Shown: in pieces, positions 53,101 through 60,400 of the stretch
Layout of the letters: each line of letters starts with the position of its first letter
How positions within the stretch are numbered: position 1 is the first letter of the stretch
Source: Chloroflexota bacterium
GTDB taxonomy: Bacteria > Chloroflexota > Anaerolineae > B4-G1 > SLSP01
Assembly (NCBI GenBank): GCA_019873645.1
Contig: JAIOAX010000001.1
Coordinates: 234,854 to 298,853, forward strand
Length of the DNA: 64,000 bases
Direction: 5' to 3'
Position numbers and translations under genes: made by a program
The notes under the pieces: generated by a model
Database searches by the model: none
What the model saw: only the letters and a program-made list of their open reading frames with translations
Told to the model about the DNA's origin: nothing

Positions 53101-56100
53101 TCCAGTTGAACAAGACGGCGGATTGGACACTGGTAGAACACACAAACAACATTGTGGGGACGGCGCATCGCGTGCTTGCCCCGTTGGACTTGAATACCGG
53201 CTACACCTGGCAGATTGACGCTTATACCGGAACGCATTGGGTTGGGATGACGGCCCATGCCTTCACGTTTACTACGCCGATGGCGGTCATTCTCCCTCCG
53301 CCCCCGATAGTAACGATCAATTCCTCATTGCGTTTGGAGGAAGCCGCAGAGGGCGTGGTGGTCAACAAACTCATCGGCGACGACACCGGCAAAACTTTCA
53401 ACAACTATGTAGATGTGGTGGCCTACGTGTCCACACAATCCGCCGATGCCGCCTCGGATGTCCAGGTTGTCCTTACCGTGCCCGACGACGCCCTTGGCGC
53501 GCCGGTCAATACCTGGGTGCGCGATAGTTATGGCGGGACTCCGACGTCTGTGACGTCAGTAGCGCTCGGCGGCGGGCGATACGGCGTGACAACCACTTTG
53601 ACCAGAGGCTGCTTCTGGTGGTTCTGTCCCTACCGCAAGTATGTGGTGTGGCGTTTCCGCATCCCCAACACGCTCACGCCACAGACGCTCAGTTTGATGA
53701 GCCGGGTGTATCGGCCCGGTTACTGGGTCTTCAATAGCTTCTCCCATGCCCGGTTGCGCCTGGTAAGCACCGCCGGAGCGCTCATCGTCACCAACCGCGC
53801 GCAACTGTACGACAATTACACCGACTACGAGGTCACCAGTCTGTTGGCGCGACTCTACGATGTAGCCCAGGGCGCGCCGTACAATGACCAGCCGCTGGGC
53901 GTCGTCTACAACGCCGACCTCTATGACACAGATGTACGCAACTGGAACAACGCCGCAGTCAACTACACCAATGAGGCCACGGCCAACGCCGTCGCCAACG
54001 AGTTGGACGAGCTGATCAACGACTGGGTGGAGGATGGGACGTGGACCTGGTCCTATCACTACTTCTTCTCAACCACCGTCAGCACCGACATTTATCCCTA
54101 CTATCTGCTTCTTGTTGGCGACGATGATGTGTTGCCATTCTATCGCTATAACGACCCCTACAATGACGAATCCGGCTGGACAGTGACATCGGCGACCAAT
54201 CCGCAGATTCGCGCCACAGACAACGACTACATCCTCACCGATGCGCCTTATGCTTACCGCTGGGGCGGTACGGGTTGGCAATTGGGTGACCTGGACCTGG
54301 CAGTAGGGCGACTGGTGGGCGCAACGGCCGACGATATGCTTTATTTACTCAACAACAGCCTGGCGACCGACGGCGGCACCTGGCGCGCGGTGATGGCGAG
54401 TGTGGACGGTTGGGAACTGGGTTATAACAACCCCAGTTGCGGCGCCGGCGCGGTCGCCGACGTGTTAAACGTTCCGGCGCGGCTGGGAGCGCGCGGCTTC
54501 CAGGTGCTCAACGATACAGAGACACCGCACACGGTGGATGTGATGGAGCCGTTCGATGCGAACTGGATCAACGGGTTCAGTAACGCGGCGAACGCCGGTA
54601 TGGACATCTTCTTCATCGGCGGGCACAACAGTTACAATTCTGCGGGGATTCCGGGAAACAGTTTTACGCCCGACGATACCTGCTCCAGCTCAGGCTGTCG
54701 CTATAACCACTTCGATGATGACCATCCGTTGACCTTTATCGTGGGCTGTCACGGCGGCTTGCCCGTACCCAACATCGGTGGACGCGGCGGCATCAACGAC
54801 AACATGGTGTATGACGTGATCCACGAGGGCGGGCGGGCCTATGTCGGCGCGACCGGCTACAGCTACGGATCGCCGGGCAGTCTGTGCCACGCCACCTGGG
54901 GCGAGAAACTGCTCCAGCACTTCTTTGACGAGTTCCTCAAAGCCGGAACCGAGAGCCGTACCATCGGCGATGCGCTGCGCCGCGCCAAGGACGTTTACCC
55001 CTTCGGCCAGTACAATCCTGGCACCAGTGCGACCGACGGCGACGCGCTGGATCGCAAGACGGTGACGGAGTTCAACCTCTACGGCGTTCCCTGGCAGCGG
55101 CTGGATTATCCGGGAGGGACAATGAATCAGCGAATCAGCGAATCGGCGAGCGTGGGGCGACCGTCGGCGGTGCGGGTGAATGGGGAGAACATCGCGCAGG
55201 CGGATACCTACCGCTACACCCGCACGGTGACGATAGACATTGCCGCCTATCAGGCAGGGCAGGTCATCACCGGCAGCGTGACCTACGATGTGCTCTCGAT
55301 TGCCGGCGGCGAGATGGCCGTCGCGCCGAACTTGCCGATGCTGCCTTACGTGAAGGGCTACACGCTCACCTTGCCCGTCAGCGCCACCGTGCAAAGCGTC
55401 TCTCTGGTAACGGCGACGTGCAGCGACGTCGGACCTTACGAAATCCCCATCATCGTCGCGCAGCCGTGGTCTGAAGGCGGCACGACCTTCACCACCACCA
55501 CAACCATCAACACCTTCTATCCGGCAGATGCCAATCGCGTCGTCGGGCAGATGCAAGATGGGCGGATGCTGTTCACGCTCTTCCCCATCCAGCACAACCC
55601 CACGAGCAATGCGACGCGCTTCTGTTCGCAGATGGTGATCGAGGTGGTCTACGATGCGCCGGTCGCGCTGGCGGTCTCGCATGTGACGCCGTTGGCGGCG
55701 CTGCTGCGGCCCGGCGCGCCCATCAGCGTCACGGCACTGCTGGAGAACGTGACGGATGAATTGCTCACCGTCACCTCCACGTTGACGCTGCTGGATGCTC
55801 AAGGCCACGAGGTCGGCTGGCAGAATGGCGGGCCGTTCTCGGTGCCTGCGGACGGACAGCAAGCGGTTGAGGTCGGTTGGGACGGCTTGCTCTCCGAAGG
55901 CATGTACGGCCTGCTGCTGACGTTCTGGAAGGACGGCGTGCTCATGGGTATGGCGACATCCAACGTCAACGTTGTGGGCGGCGCGCTTACGGCGCTGGAA
56001 GTCCCGACGGCAACCTTAACGGTGAGTGACACGGCGACCTTCCGTGTGACCTTCGCCAACTACCGCACCGGGGCCGTCACGGCAACGGCGCACTTGCAGC

Positions 56101-56342
56101 TCTTCGATAGCGAAAGCGGCCTGGTAGCGACGTTGCCGCCGCAGACAACCGTGGTGGTGGGCGGCGCGAATCACACTTTCACGTTCGTCTGGGAGGTACC
56201 GACGAGCGTAGGCGGCGTCTACGTGGCGCAAGCGCGCATCGTGCGCGATGCCGACACCGCCTACGGCCCGCTGACCGGCGAGTTCACGATTGCCAGCCCC
56301 ATCAAGGAGATCTTCCTGCCGCTGGTGTTGCGTAACTCCTGA
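50118..56342 (+). CDS. Giant secreted Asp-box (BNR) and C25-like cysteine protease
   Basis: A 2074-residue secreted protein. A signal peptide with a long basic N-region (cleavage near TATRAAP) is followed by ~750 residues of beta-propeller-like sequence with about ten Asp-boxes (SPDGGQTW, STDNGTTW, SLDGGSTW, STDDGSTW, SLDDGASW). Then come a PKD-like stretch, a carboxypeptidase-regulatory-like domain (~875-955), an Fn3-like segment (~960-1045), and a C25-like catalytic region with LLLVGDDDVLP, His1503 in FFIGGHNSYN and Cys1544 in FIVGCHGGLP. Beta domains close the protein, which ends IKEIFLPLVLRNS. A repeat-encoded insert NQRISESAS lies near residue 1670. The SD AGGGAGGG supports the start. 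Confidence 0.88.
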   Translation: MEHTQYFPLVEGFRARLRFGRSMRGQFLWPALALTLALLGMLVFVTATRAAPLLDAPWNPNVQVNDDTPGLANQHAPALAASKTSDDVFALWQDSRNDDGDIYFAHSPDGGQTWKASIRVNHDVPGLTQSAPDIALGGSGILHAVWADSRAGTMDIYYSRSTDNGTTWSNEVRVNDVFTGVQQTPAIAALGNKVCIVWEDGRVAYARNIYADCSTDGGSTWGTDTRVNNDEGAFTHYLPDVALGADGRVHIVWYDNRGGTWDIYYTYLSPAGSANVCLNDATAGMQQYPAIAANGNTVQVVWVDYGSGSAYILGDISTDGGATWGKDQPVSESGNAMEPDVAFDGQGTAWATWRVPTTTYPVYADAYGPNGWSADMLVYDSKEYLLLPAIAAGAKQVYVAWEHYFETDADVLLAIWDGSEWTGPVQINDDGDAWQANPAIAIGSTGQLYAAWGDKRTNAYGYVLYADTSLDGGATWGTDVRVDDNHPLQGAPAIGTTGPLTVHVVWSSMQYDTGAVYYDRSANGGQTWGVDRLLNPAGGYGVGGPPDLATYGTQKIFVVWARYDGLWFVSSLDGGSTWISPTIILTATGSIESPAIAVDATGRLHLAWVEMPMQTNEQRIAYAHSTDDGSTWADRQYVDGGTPRTSRANPDIAVNPVNGYVHLVWDDDRTGTRTVFHNVSADQGATWGTPAGVVAGPAIEPTIAVDGDGVVYVLWQNGLEGNTDIFYTTSLDDGASWSVPGRVNDDATVYPQQQPAVVAGNSAYAVWSDFRRVNWDIQSAGLVLACPVPLQGVTITGPTETRTGVPVQLTAKVTPTNASLPLTFVWIPTPAQGQGTPQAIYYWQKPGTYPVQVRASNCGGVFTATHNVAVVVPTPRLPCVEGRITYAITPLAGVQVELLAGSSGRVLQSTTTNADGYYRFCNLEPGDYMLKRYGPSAEYADWVADSLTMGSSNVIKNLDLPKKMTLLSPGNGELIDTRTPTMTWQALPEAGRYTFQLNKTADWTLVEHTNNIVGTAHRVLAPLDLNTGYTWQIDAYTGTHWVGMTAHAFTFTTPMAVILPPPPIVTINSSLRLEEAAEGVVVNKLIGDDTGKTFNNYVDVVAYVSTQSADAASDVQVVLTVPDDALGAPVNTWVRDSYGGTPTSVTSVALGGGRYGVTTTLTRGCFWWFCPYRKYVVWRFRIPNTLTPQTLSLMSRVYRPGYWVFNSFSHARLRLVSTAGALIVTNRAQLYDNYTDYEVTSLLARLYDVAQGAPYNDQPLGVVYNADLYDTDVRNWNNAAVNYTNEATANAVANELDELINDWVEDGTWTWSYHYFFSTTVSTDIYPYYLLLVGDDDVLPFYRYNDPYNDESGWTVTSATNPQIRATDNDYILTDAPYAYRWGGTGWQLGDLDLAVGRLVGATADDMLYLLNNSLATDGGTWRAVMASVDGWELGYNNPSCGAGAVADVLNVPARLGARGFQVLNDTETPHTVDVMEPFDANWINGFSNAANAGMDIFFIGGHNSYNSAGIPGNSFTPDDTCSSSGCRYNHFDDDHPLTFIVGCHGGLPVPNIGGRGGINDNMVYDVIHEGGRAYVGATGYSYGSPGSLCHATWGEKLLQHFFDEFLKAGTESRTIGDALRRAKDVYPFGQYNPGTSATDGDALDRKTVTEFNLYGVPWQRLDYPGGTMNQRISESASVGRPSAVRVNGENIAQADTYRYTRTVTIDIAAYQAGQVITGSVTYDVLSIAGGEMAVAPNLPMLPYVKGYTLTLPVSATVQSVSLVTATCSDVGPYEIPIIVAQPWSEGGTTFTTTTTINTFYPADANRVVGQMQDGRMLFTLFPIQHNPTSNATRFCSQMVIEVVYDAPVALAVSHVTPLAALLRPGAPISVTALLENVTDELLTVTSTLTLLDAQGHEVGWQNGGPFSVPADGQQAVEVGWDGLLSEGMYGLLLTFWKDGVLMGMATSNVNVVGGALTALEVPTATLTVSDTATFRVTFANYRTGAVTATAHLQLFDSESGLVATLPPQTTVVVGGANHTFTFVWEVPTSVGGVYVAQARIVRDADTAYGPLTGEFTIASPIKEIFLPLVLRNS
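55122..55150. repeat. GAATCAGC repeat inside the giant protease gene
   Basis: ATGAATCAGCGAATCAGCGA followed by ATCGGCGAG is the same unit as the intergenic arrays at 0.23, 21.8, 23.5 and 36.5 kb. In frame it encodes MNQRISESAS between the catalytic domain and the next beta domain. Confidence 0.85.
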
Positions 56343-56362
56343 GACGGTTCGGGGAAACAAAG

Positions 56363-56394
56363 AAAGTAGGGTGAGTTGATACTCACCCTACTTT
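56363..56394. terminator. Bidirectional terminator between the protease and rubrerythrin genes
   Basis: AAAGTAGGGTGAGT (56363-56376), loop TGAT, ACTCACCCTACTTT (56381-56394): a perfect 14-bp stem flanked by A-rich and T-rich bases, placed between convergent genes. Confidence 0.8.
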
Positions 56395-56427
56395 ATTGGT
56401 TCATTCACCTGTAGATGATAGCTGCTA

Positions 56428-56928
56428 CTACTCGATGCGCAGATATCCCGACGCCTTCGCACCGCAGATGGGGCATTCATCGGGTGGCTTGGGACCGACA
56501 TGGGTATGTCCACAGGTCTGGCAAACCCAATACTCCACCTCTTCTCCACCCTCTTTGCCCAGGTTCGCCAGCGCGTCCTGGTACATCTTCTCGTGAATTT
56601 TCTCCACTTGCATAGCCCAGTCAAAGGTACGTTCGGCGGCTTTGTTCCCTTCAGCCTGCGCGTCGGCGATGAATTCGGGGTACATCACATTGACTTCGTA
56701 GTTTTCCCCGCCGATGGCCGCCTGGAGGTTTTCGGCTGTGGATTTGATCTCGCCGAGCGTGCGGAAGTGGTTGTGGGCGTGGACGGTCTCGGCGGCGGCG
56801 ACGGCGCGGAACAGTTTAGCTACCTGATGGTAGCCTTCCCTTTCGGCTTTTTTGGCGAACGCCAGATATTTGCGGTTGGCTTGCGACTCACCGGCAAAGG
56901 CGGCCCATAGATCATCTGTGGTCTTCAT
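56428..56928 (-). CDS. Rubrerythrin
   Basis: A 166-residue non-haem iron protein that reduces hydrogen peroxide in the cytosol. The ferritin-like four-helix domain carries the diiron ligands in FAGESQANRKYLAFA, AAETVHAHNH, YPEFIADAQAEGN and EKIHEKMY; the C-terminal rubredoxin domain has CQTCGHTH and CPICGAK. The ATG at 56928 follows AGGAGG with 8-nt spacing; the track start is a TTG two codons earlier. Typical of anaerobes or microaerophiles. Confidence 0.96.
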   Translation of the reverse strand: MKTTDDLWAAFAGESQANRKYLAFAKKAEREGYHQVAKLFRAVAAAETVHAHNHFRTLGEIKSTAENLQAAIGGENYEVNVMYPEFIADAQAEGNKAAERTFDWAMQVEKIHEKMYQDALANLGKEGGEEVEYWVCQTCGHTHVGPKPPDECPICGAKASGYLRIE

Positions 56929-57019
56929 CGTCAATTCCTCCTGAAAATATATGATGGTGAATGGAACAACGCTATACTTTTAATGATATGCCGGTTGTCG
57001 GATTTGTCAAAACGCAGCC

Positions 57020-57150
57020 GGTCACGGGAGCATTGCAGGACGGGGGCAACTTGCTGTGGCGCGGTCAGAGACTGGCCACAGCGCGAGCGTTGTTGTATGC
57101 TCAGGCCGGTCTCCAGACCGAGCCTGCGCAGCGATCTGTCCCGAAGTTGA
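57020..57150. repeat. Dispersed palindromic element related to 39.30-39.46 kb
   Basis: GCAGGACGGGGGCAACTTGCTGTGGC, CAGGCCGGTCTCCAGACCG, CTGCGCAG and GAAGTTGAAATGCAC match blocks of the 39.3-kb element in mixed orientation. It begins the 572-base non-coding stretch between rubrerythrin and the RHS locus. Confidence 0.55.
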
Positions 57151-57198
57151 AATGCACTCGGCCCATTCAAGGGCACACCCGTTGCTGGCAGGCCGGAC

Positions 57199-57265
57199 TG
57201 CCGGTGGATGACCACCCGTTCGCGTGCAGGACGGTGCGCCGGCGAGGCGTGCCTATTACCGGCTC
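57199..57265. repeat. ~67-bp element shared with 62217-62282
   Basis: CTGCCGGTGGATGACCACCC ... CGGCGAGGCGTGCCTATTACCG matches CTGCCGGTGGATGAGCACCC ... CGGCGGGGCGCGCCTGCTACCG at 62.2 kb. Both copies lie near an RHS fragment that ends at the same codon. Confidence 0.65.
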
Positions 57266-57350
57266 GTGGCGTTGTGGAAAAGCGGCTGTGCGGTGGCGCG
57301 GATTCAGCGAGTGGCAACGCGGGTAGCGCGAAGCCGTTACAGGGATGTGA

Positions 57351-57380
57351 AACGCCGTGGATGCTATCATCCACGGCGTT
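57351..57380. other. Perfect 13-bp hairpin at the end of the RHS array
   Basis: AACGCCGTGGATG-CTAT-CATCCACGGCGTT. There is no T-tract on either side. It lies downstream of the last RHS fragment and may end transcripts of the array or be part of a mobile repeat. Confidence 0.55.
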
Positions 57381-57414
57381 CTCAGTTCCCCACTCGGTGC
57401 CGTGCTATTGAGCA

Positions 57415-57495
57415 TAAACCAGTCCACTCGAAGTGGGTGTCGACGTCGTAGGTGGTCACGCCGCCCATTACGGATTTGACGCGGGTGCCGTCCCT
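57415..57495 (-). pseudogene. RHS YD-repeat remnant (unit 4)
   Basis: The minus strand reads DGTRVKSVMGGVTTYDVDTHFEWTG and then leaves the RHS family. It matches the segment DGNRVKSVLNGVTTYYVGNHFEWTGS of the other units, which normally lies just upstream of the RHS core. No core or tip follows before rubrerythrin. Confidence 0.8.
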
Positions 57496-57500
57496 ACTTA

Positions 57501-57992
57501 CTATCGTACTGATAAGGACAGCGACGGCATGGACTTTATCTCTAACACGAAGTCTCGCGCATTCTTTGGCACGGCAAAGACATAGCGGTCACCAAAGCCT
57601 TTGGCGTCGGTGACACCGCCATAATTTCTAGGTCCACCATGAATAATATCGCGCTCGGGTGCCCACATATAGATATCATTGTTTCCACGCGCCGCTAAGG
57701 TTGTTGTATATCGTTCTGTCCCTTCCAGCACGTAGCTCAGTTGAAAATCATCCCGATATAGTTCGACAGGTTCTGCCACGATAGATTTTATTACGCAGTA
57801 GACCCATATAAAGCGCTTGCCTTCAGGCGGCAATAACCACTCATTCCACGAATCTAATCGGTTTTCCCAACGCGCTGGCATATGACAATCCATCTCGTAA
57901 TCTGTGCCTTGAATTGTAACGATATTCGATTGTGAGATACAACCTGTGATGAACAAACTGAGCAATACGACGAAGGTTATCGGTTTCTTCAT
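57501..57992 (-). CDS. Lipoprotein, DUF4352-like; putative immunity protein of the adjacent RHS tip
   Basis: A 163-residue lipoprotein. The signal MKKPITFVVLLSLFITGC has lipobox FITGC (Cys18). The mature part (FIWVYCVIKSIVAEPVELYRDDFQLSYVLEG) resembles the immunoglobulin-like DUF4352 fold, and the C-terminus reads GDRYVFAVPKNARDFVLEIK. The ATG at 57992 has the SD GGAGG; the track start lies inside the RHS gene. It begins 26 nt after the stop of an RHS gene whose tip looks like a papain-fold amidase, so an outer-face immunity role is plausible but inferred. Confidence 0.78.
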   Translation of the reverse strand: MKKPITFVVLLSLFITGCISQSNIVTIQGTDYEMDCHMPARWENRLDSWNEWLLPPEGKRFIWVYCVIKSIVAEPVELYRDDFQLSYVLEGTERYTTTLAARGNNDIYMWAPERDIIHGGPRNYGGVTDAKGFGDRYVFAVPKNARDFVLEIKSMPSLSLSVR

Positions 57993-58017
57993 ATTGGCAT
58001 TTCCTCCGAACACGATC

Positions 58018-59091
58018 TTAGCGTGACCAAGTCTGTACCAATGGATCCGATGCCCATATTGTAACCACCGTAGGAGCTTCGCTGTCTGTTCGCGTCCGGT
58101 ATCCGGAGATGAAAGTAGGGAACGTAGGACGATCCACAGCCTTGTACAAGACGCCATTGCCTGAATAAAATGTAACGCCTGCTTGCTCCAGGGCGGCTAC
58201 TGTCAGTTCACTGCAATACCATTCTTTGCCTTCTCCAGCATCACGGTGTCCTGTAACGACTCCTTCGTAAGAATAACCAGCACCATATTTGTCTAAAGCA
58301 AACTCCGCCGCAACTTGACGTTGTTGTTGAGTTATGCCTTGTACTTCATAGATACTCAACTGGTGCGTCCCTCGATATTTCTGGTACTCTTCCGCGGCTG
58401 AAGACAAATACACCCCATAGTCACTACCAGCATTGGCGGTACCAACGAATACGCCCTCGCCTGCTCCTAGTACAGCGTGTCCTACGTCGCCAGGTCCGGG
58501 AATATAGCCCGACCATTTCATTATGCCAATGCTTCCGGGGTGGACACTTTGCATAAAGGATGTAAACTCAGAAAGTTCACTCCAACGTTTTTCCTTGATC
58601 AATTGTAAGATAAATTGACCATTTTCTCTTTGCGCCTTCATCAGTTGTGCTGCCGGATTAGGTAAGTCTTTTGGTCTAATCCCTCCTCCTCCGCCCCCGT
58701 CTCCTTGTAAGTATGCATGACCCGTCGGATCCGTATACCTGAGCGGCGAATTTAGCACATACGCATACCGGTTGAGACTCTGCGGATTGGCCGGGCTGGG
58801 GACAAGCGTATCCGCCTGGATGAAGCGGCCCAGGGCGGGGTCGTAGTAGCGGGCGGTGTAAAAGTACAACCCGATGGCCGCGTCTTCGATTTGCCCGGTG
58901 AAGCGCCGTGCCGTGGGCGTGACGCCGGCGCTGCAGCGCGTCCCACCCCAGGGATGATAGCGCAATTCCGCTACTTTGCTGCCGCTGCTGTTGGCGATCA
59001 CAGACGTGGAGCCCGGGTTTTCGTCTATGAAAGCCTTCGTCTGTGAAAACCATGCTCGCCGGGCAGAAATTGTCTTTTCAGAAATTGTCAT
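58018..59091 (-). CDS. RHS core fragment with permuted NlpC/P60 (YiiX-like) C-terminal toxin domain
   Basis: A 357-residue ORF. Residues ~27-124 are the RHS-associated core (KVAELRYHPWGGTRCSAG, RRFTGQIEDAAIGLYFYTARYY, DPALGRFIQADTLVPSP, NRYAYVLNSPLRYTDPTGH). After a Gly-rich hinge comes a variable tip (~140-350) with GPGDVGHAVLG (His205) and KEWYCSELTVAALEQAG (Cys293), the His-before-Cys order of circularly permuted NlpC/P60 amidases. The first ~26 residues are not RHS sequence: the core begins mid-motif at GSTSVIANSSG, so the full-length RHS protein and export signals are missing. Start codon is uncertain; a lipoprotein gene follows. Confidence 0.82.
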   Translation of the reverse strand: MTISEKTISARRAWFSQTKAFIDENPGSTSVIANSSGSKVAELRYHPWGGTRCSAGVTPTARRFTGQIEDAAIGLYFYTARYYDPALGRFIQADTLVPSPANPQSLNRYAYVLNSPLRYTDPTGHAYLQGDGGGGGGIRPKDLPNPAAQLMKAQRENGQFILQLIKEKRWSELSEFTSFMQSVHPGSIGIMKWSGYIPGPGDVGHAVLGAGEGVFVGTANAGSDYGVYLSSAAEEYQKYRGTHQLSIYEVQGITQQQRQVAAEFALDKYGAGYSYEGVVTGHRDAGEGKEWYCSELTVAALEQAGVTFYSGNGVLYKAVDRPTFPTFISGYRTRTDSEAPTVVTIWASDPLVQTWSR

Positions 59092-59159
59092 ACCCTGTCA
59101 ACTATGATATACTATAGTCAATGAAATGTCATTGAGGCAAGAGTCAGTGAGGATGTGAG

Positions 59160-59480
59160 ATGACTTTACAGTCCATTCAAGTCCAGGATTTGGTCGAAAC
59201 GCAAATCTATGAAAATGAAGAACAGGTTGTGCAAGATGCCCTGCATTACTTCCTGTTGGAACGCTCCGATTTGCGTATTCTCGCTGCCGTCCGTCGCTAT
59301 CAAAGCGATCCAGAACTTTCCCTGGCCAAAGCTGCTGCGTTGGCCGGCGTTAGTCTGGAACGAATGAAGGAAATCCTGGAACGCCACAATGTCCCTTTGC
59401 GCTTAGGCCCGGCTACGCTGGCCGAAGCCCGCGCCGAGATGGCTACGCTCAAGGGCTGGCACGATGCCGATCCTGGTTGA
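59160..59480 (+). CDS. UPF0175-like antitoxin
   Basis: A 106-residue protein. The middle reads NEEQVVQDALHYFLLERSDLR and then SLAKAAALAGVSLERMKEILERHNVP, a UPF0175-type helix-turn-helix. These are antitoxins of DUF3368 PIN toxins, and such a gene follows with a 17-nt overlap. The pair is on the plus strand inside a minus-strand RHS array. A TATACT box lies ~50 nt upstream. Confidence 0.88.
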   Translation: MTLQSIQVQDLVETQIYENEEQVVQDALHYFLLERSDLRILAAVRRYQSDPELSLAKAAALAGVSLERMKEILERHNVPLRLGPATLAEARAEMATLKGWHDADPG

Positions 59481-59982
59481 TACGACTGTGCTCTCCAATC
59501 TGGCCGTAGTGGACCGGCTAGATTGGCTTACGCTCCTGTCAGACACCTGCTATCTGGCTTCCGCCGTTTACGATGAAATCCAGCGTGGCTTGGCCGAAGG
59601 GTACGCATTTCTGGCGCGCGTTGACCAGGCTTTGGATTCGGGACAATTGCTATTGACCACCCTCGAAAACGAAGCTGAATGGCAGCGCTATCGCGCCATG
59701 CCCGTCAAACTCCAACACGGGGAAGCGATGTCGCTGGCAATCGCCTGTATCCGGGGATGGCGATTTCTGAGCGACGACCGCGCTGCGCGCGCCTACGCCG
59801 ATCAATTGAACCTATCTTATTCGGGAATGCTGGGACTCCTGGGCTTTGTAATTAGTAAAGGGGTCGTGACCGTTGACGAAGCCAATGTCCTCTTGCACAC
59901 TATGATTGCCCAAGCGCGTTATCGCTCACCGATTGATGACCTCAATACCCTCTTTGAAGATACGCAGGACGCTGACCGGTGA
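59464..59982 (+). CDS. DUF3368 PIN-domain toxin
   Basis: A 172-residue PIN-like nuclease. LVDTTVLSNLAVVDRLDWL contains the first Asp, ASAVYDEIQRG the Glu, QHGEAMSLAIA the conserved Gly-Glu-Ala, and FLSDDRAARAYA the final Asp pair. The reading frame is intact. Its last codons (DADR-stop) are read from RHS-derived DNA: the same bases encode RFTGQ on the other strand, so the module ends exactly at an RHS junction. Confidence 0.9.
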   Translation: MPILVDTTVLSNLAVVDRLDWLTLLSDTCYLASAVYDEIQRGLAEGYAFLARVDQALDSGQLLLTTLENEAEWQRYRAMPVKLQHGEAMSLAIACIRGWRFLSDDRAARAYADQLNLSYSGMLGLLGFVISKGVVTVDEANVLLHTMIAQARYRSPIDDLNTLFEDTQDADR

Positions 59983-60312
59983 ACCGGAAGCTCGTGGGCG
60001 TGACGCCGGCGCTGCAGCGCGTCCCACCCCAGGGATGATACCGCAATTCCGCCACCTTGCCACTGCTGCTGTTCGCGGTGATCGATGTGGATCCCAGGTG
60101 GTCGCCGAGCAAATAGGAAGGCGCGTTACTGCCTACGCGCATCGCCATCCTTCGGCAGACCTCAGGACAGGCTCCGCTGACTGCCGGCGTAGTAGTATTT
60201 GATCATCGAACTCGTGCTGCCGGTCCACTCGAAGTGGTTGCCGATGGAGTCGGTGGTCACGCCGTTCAACACGGATTTCACGCGGTTGCCGTCGCCGGCG
60301 CGGCATCGTATG
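59976..60312 (-). pseudogene. Broken RHS fragment (unit 3: YD segment plus core)
   Basis: Reading the minus strand from 60312: DGNRVKSVLNGVTTDSIGNHFEWTGSTSSMIKYYYAGSQ, then a stop; then in another frame AMRVGSNAPSYLLGDHLGSTSITANSS up to SAGVTPTSFRFTGQ at 59976. The frame break coincides with an inserted CTTCGGCAGACCTCAGGACA element. The core part duplicates the start of the core in the 58018-59091 ORF, so the TA module is flanked by ~125-bp direct repeats. A further tiny RHS-like scrap lies at 60318-60362. Confidence 0.82.
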
Positions 60313-60400
60313 TATGGCCGTCCCTCTCACGGATGATACGCGATTCTGCCACTTTGCTATCACGAGTCCAGATTTCGTTTGTGCAAGCTAGACCAACAAA

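Noticed and set aside
54690-55862. 390-residue antisense ORF within the giant protease
   Set aside because: No start signal or recognisable family; the plus frame is continuous and carries the catalytic Cys region.
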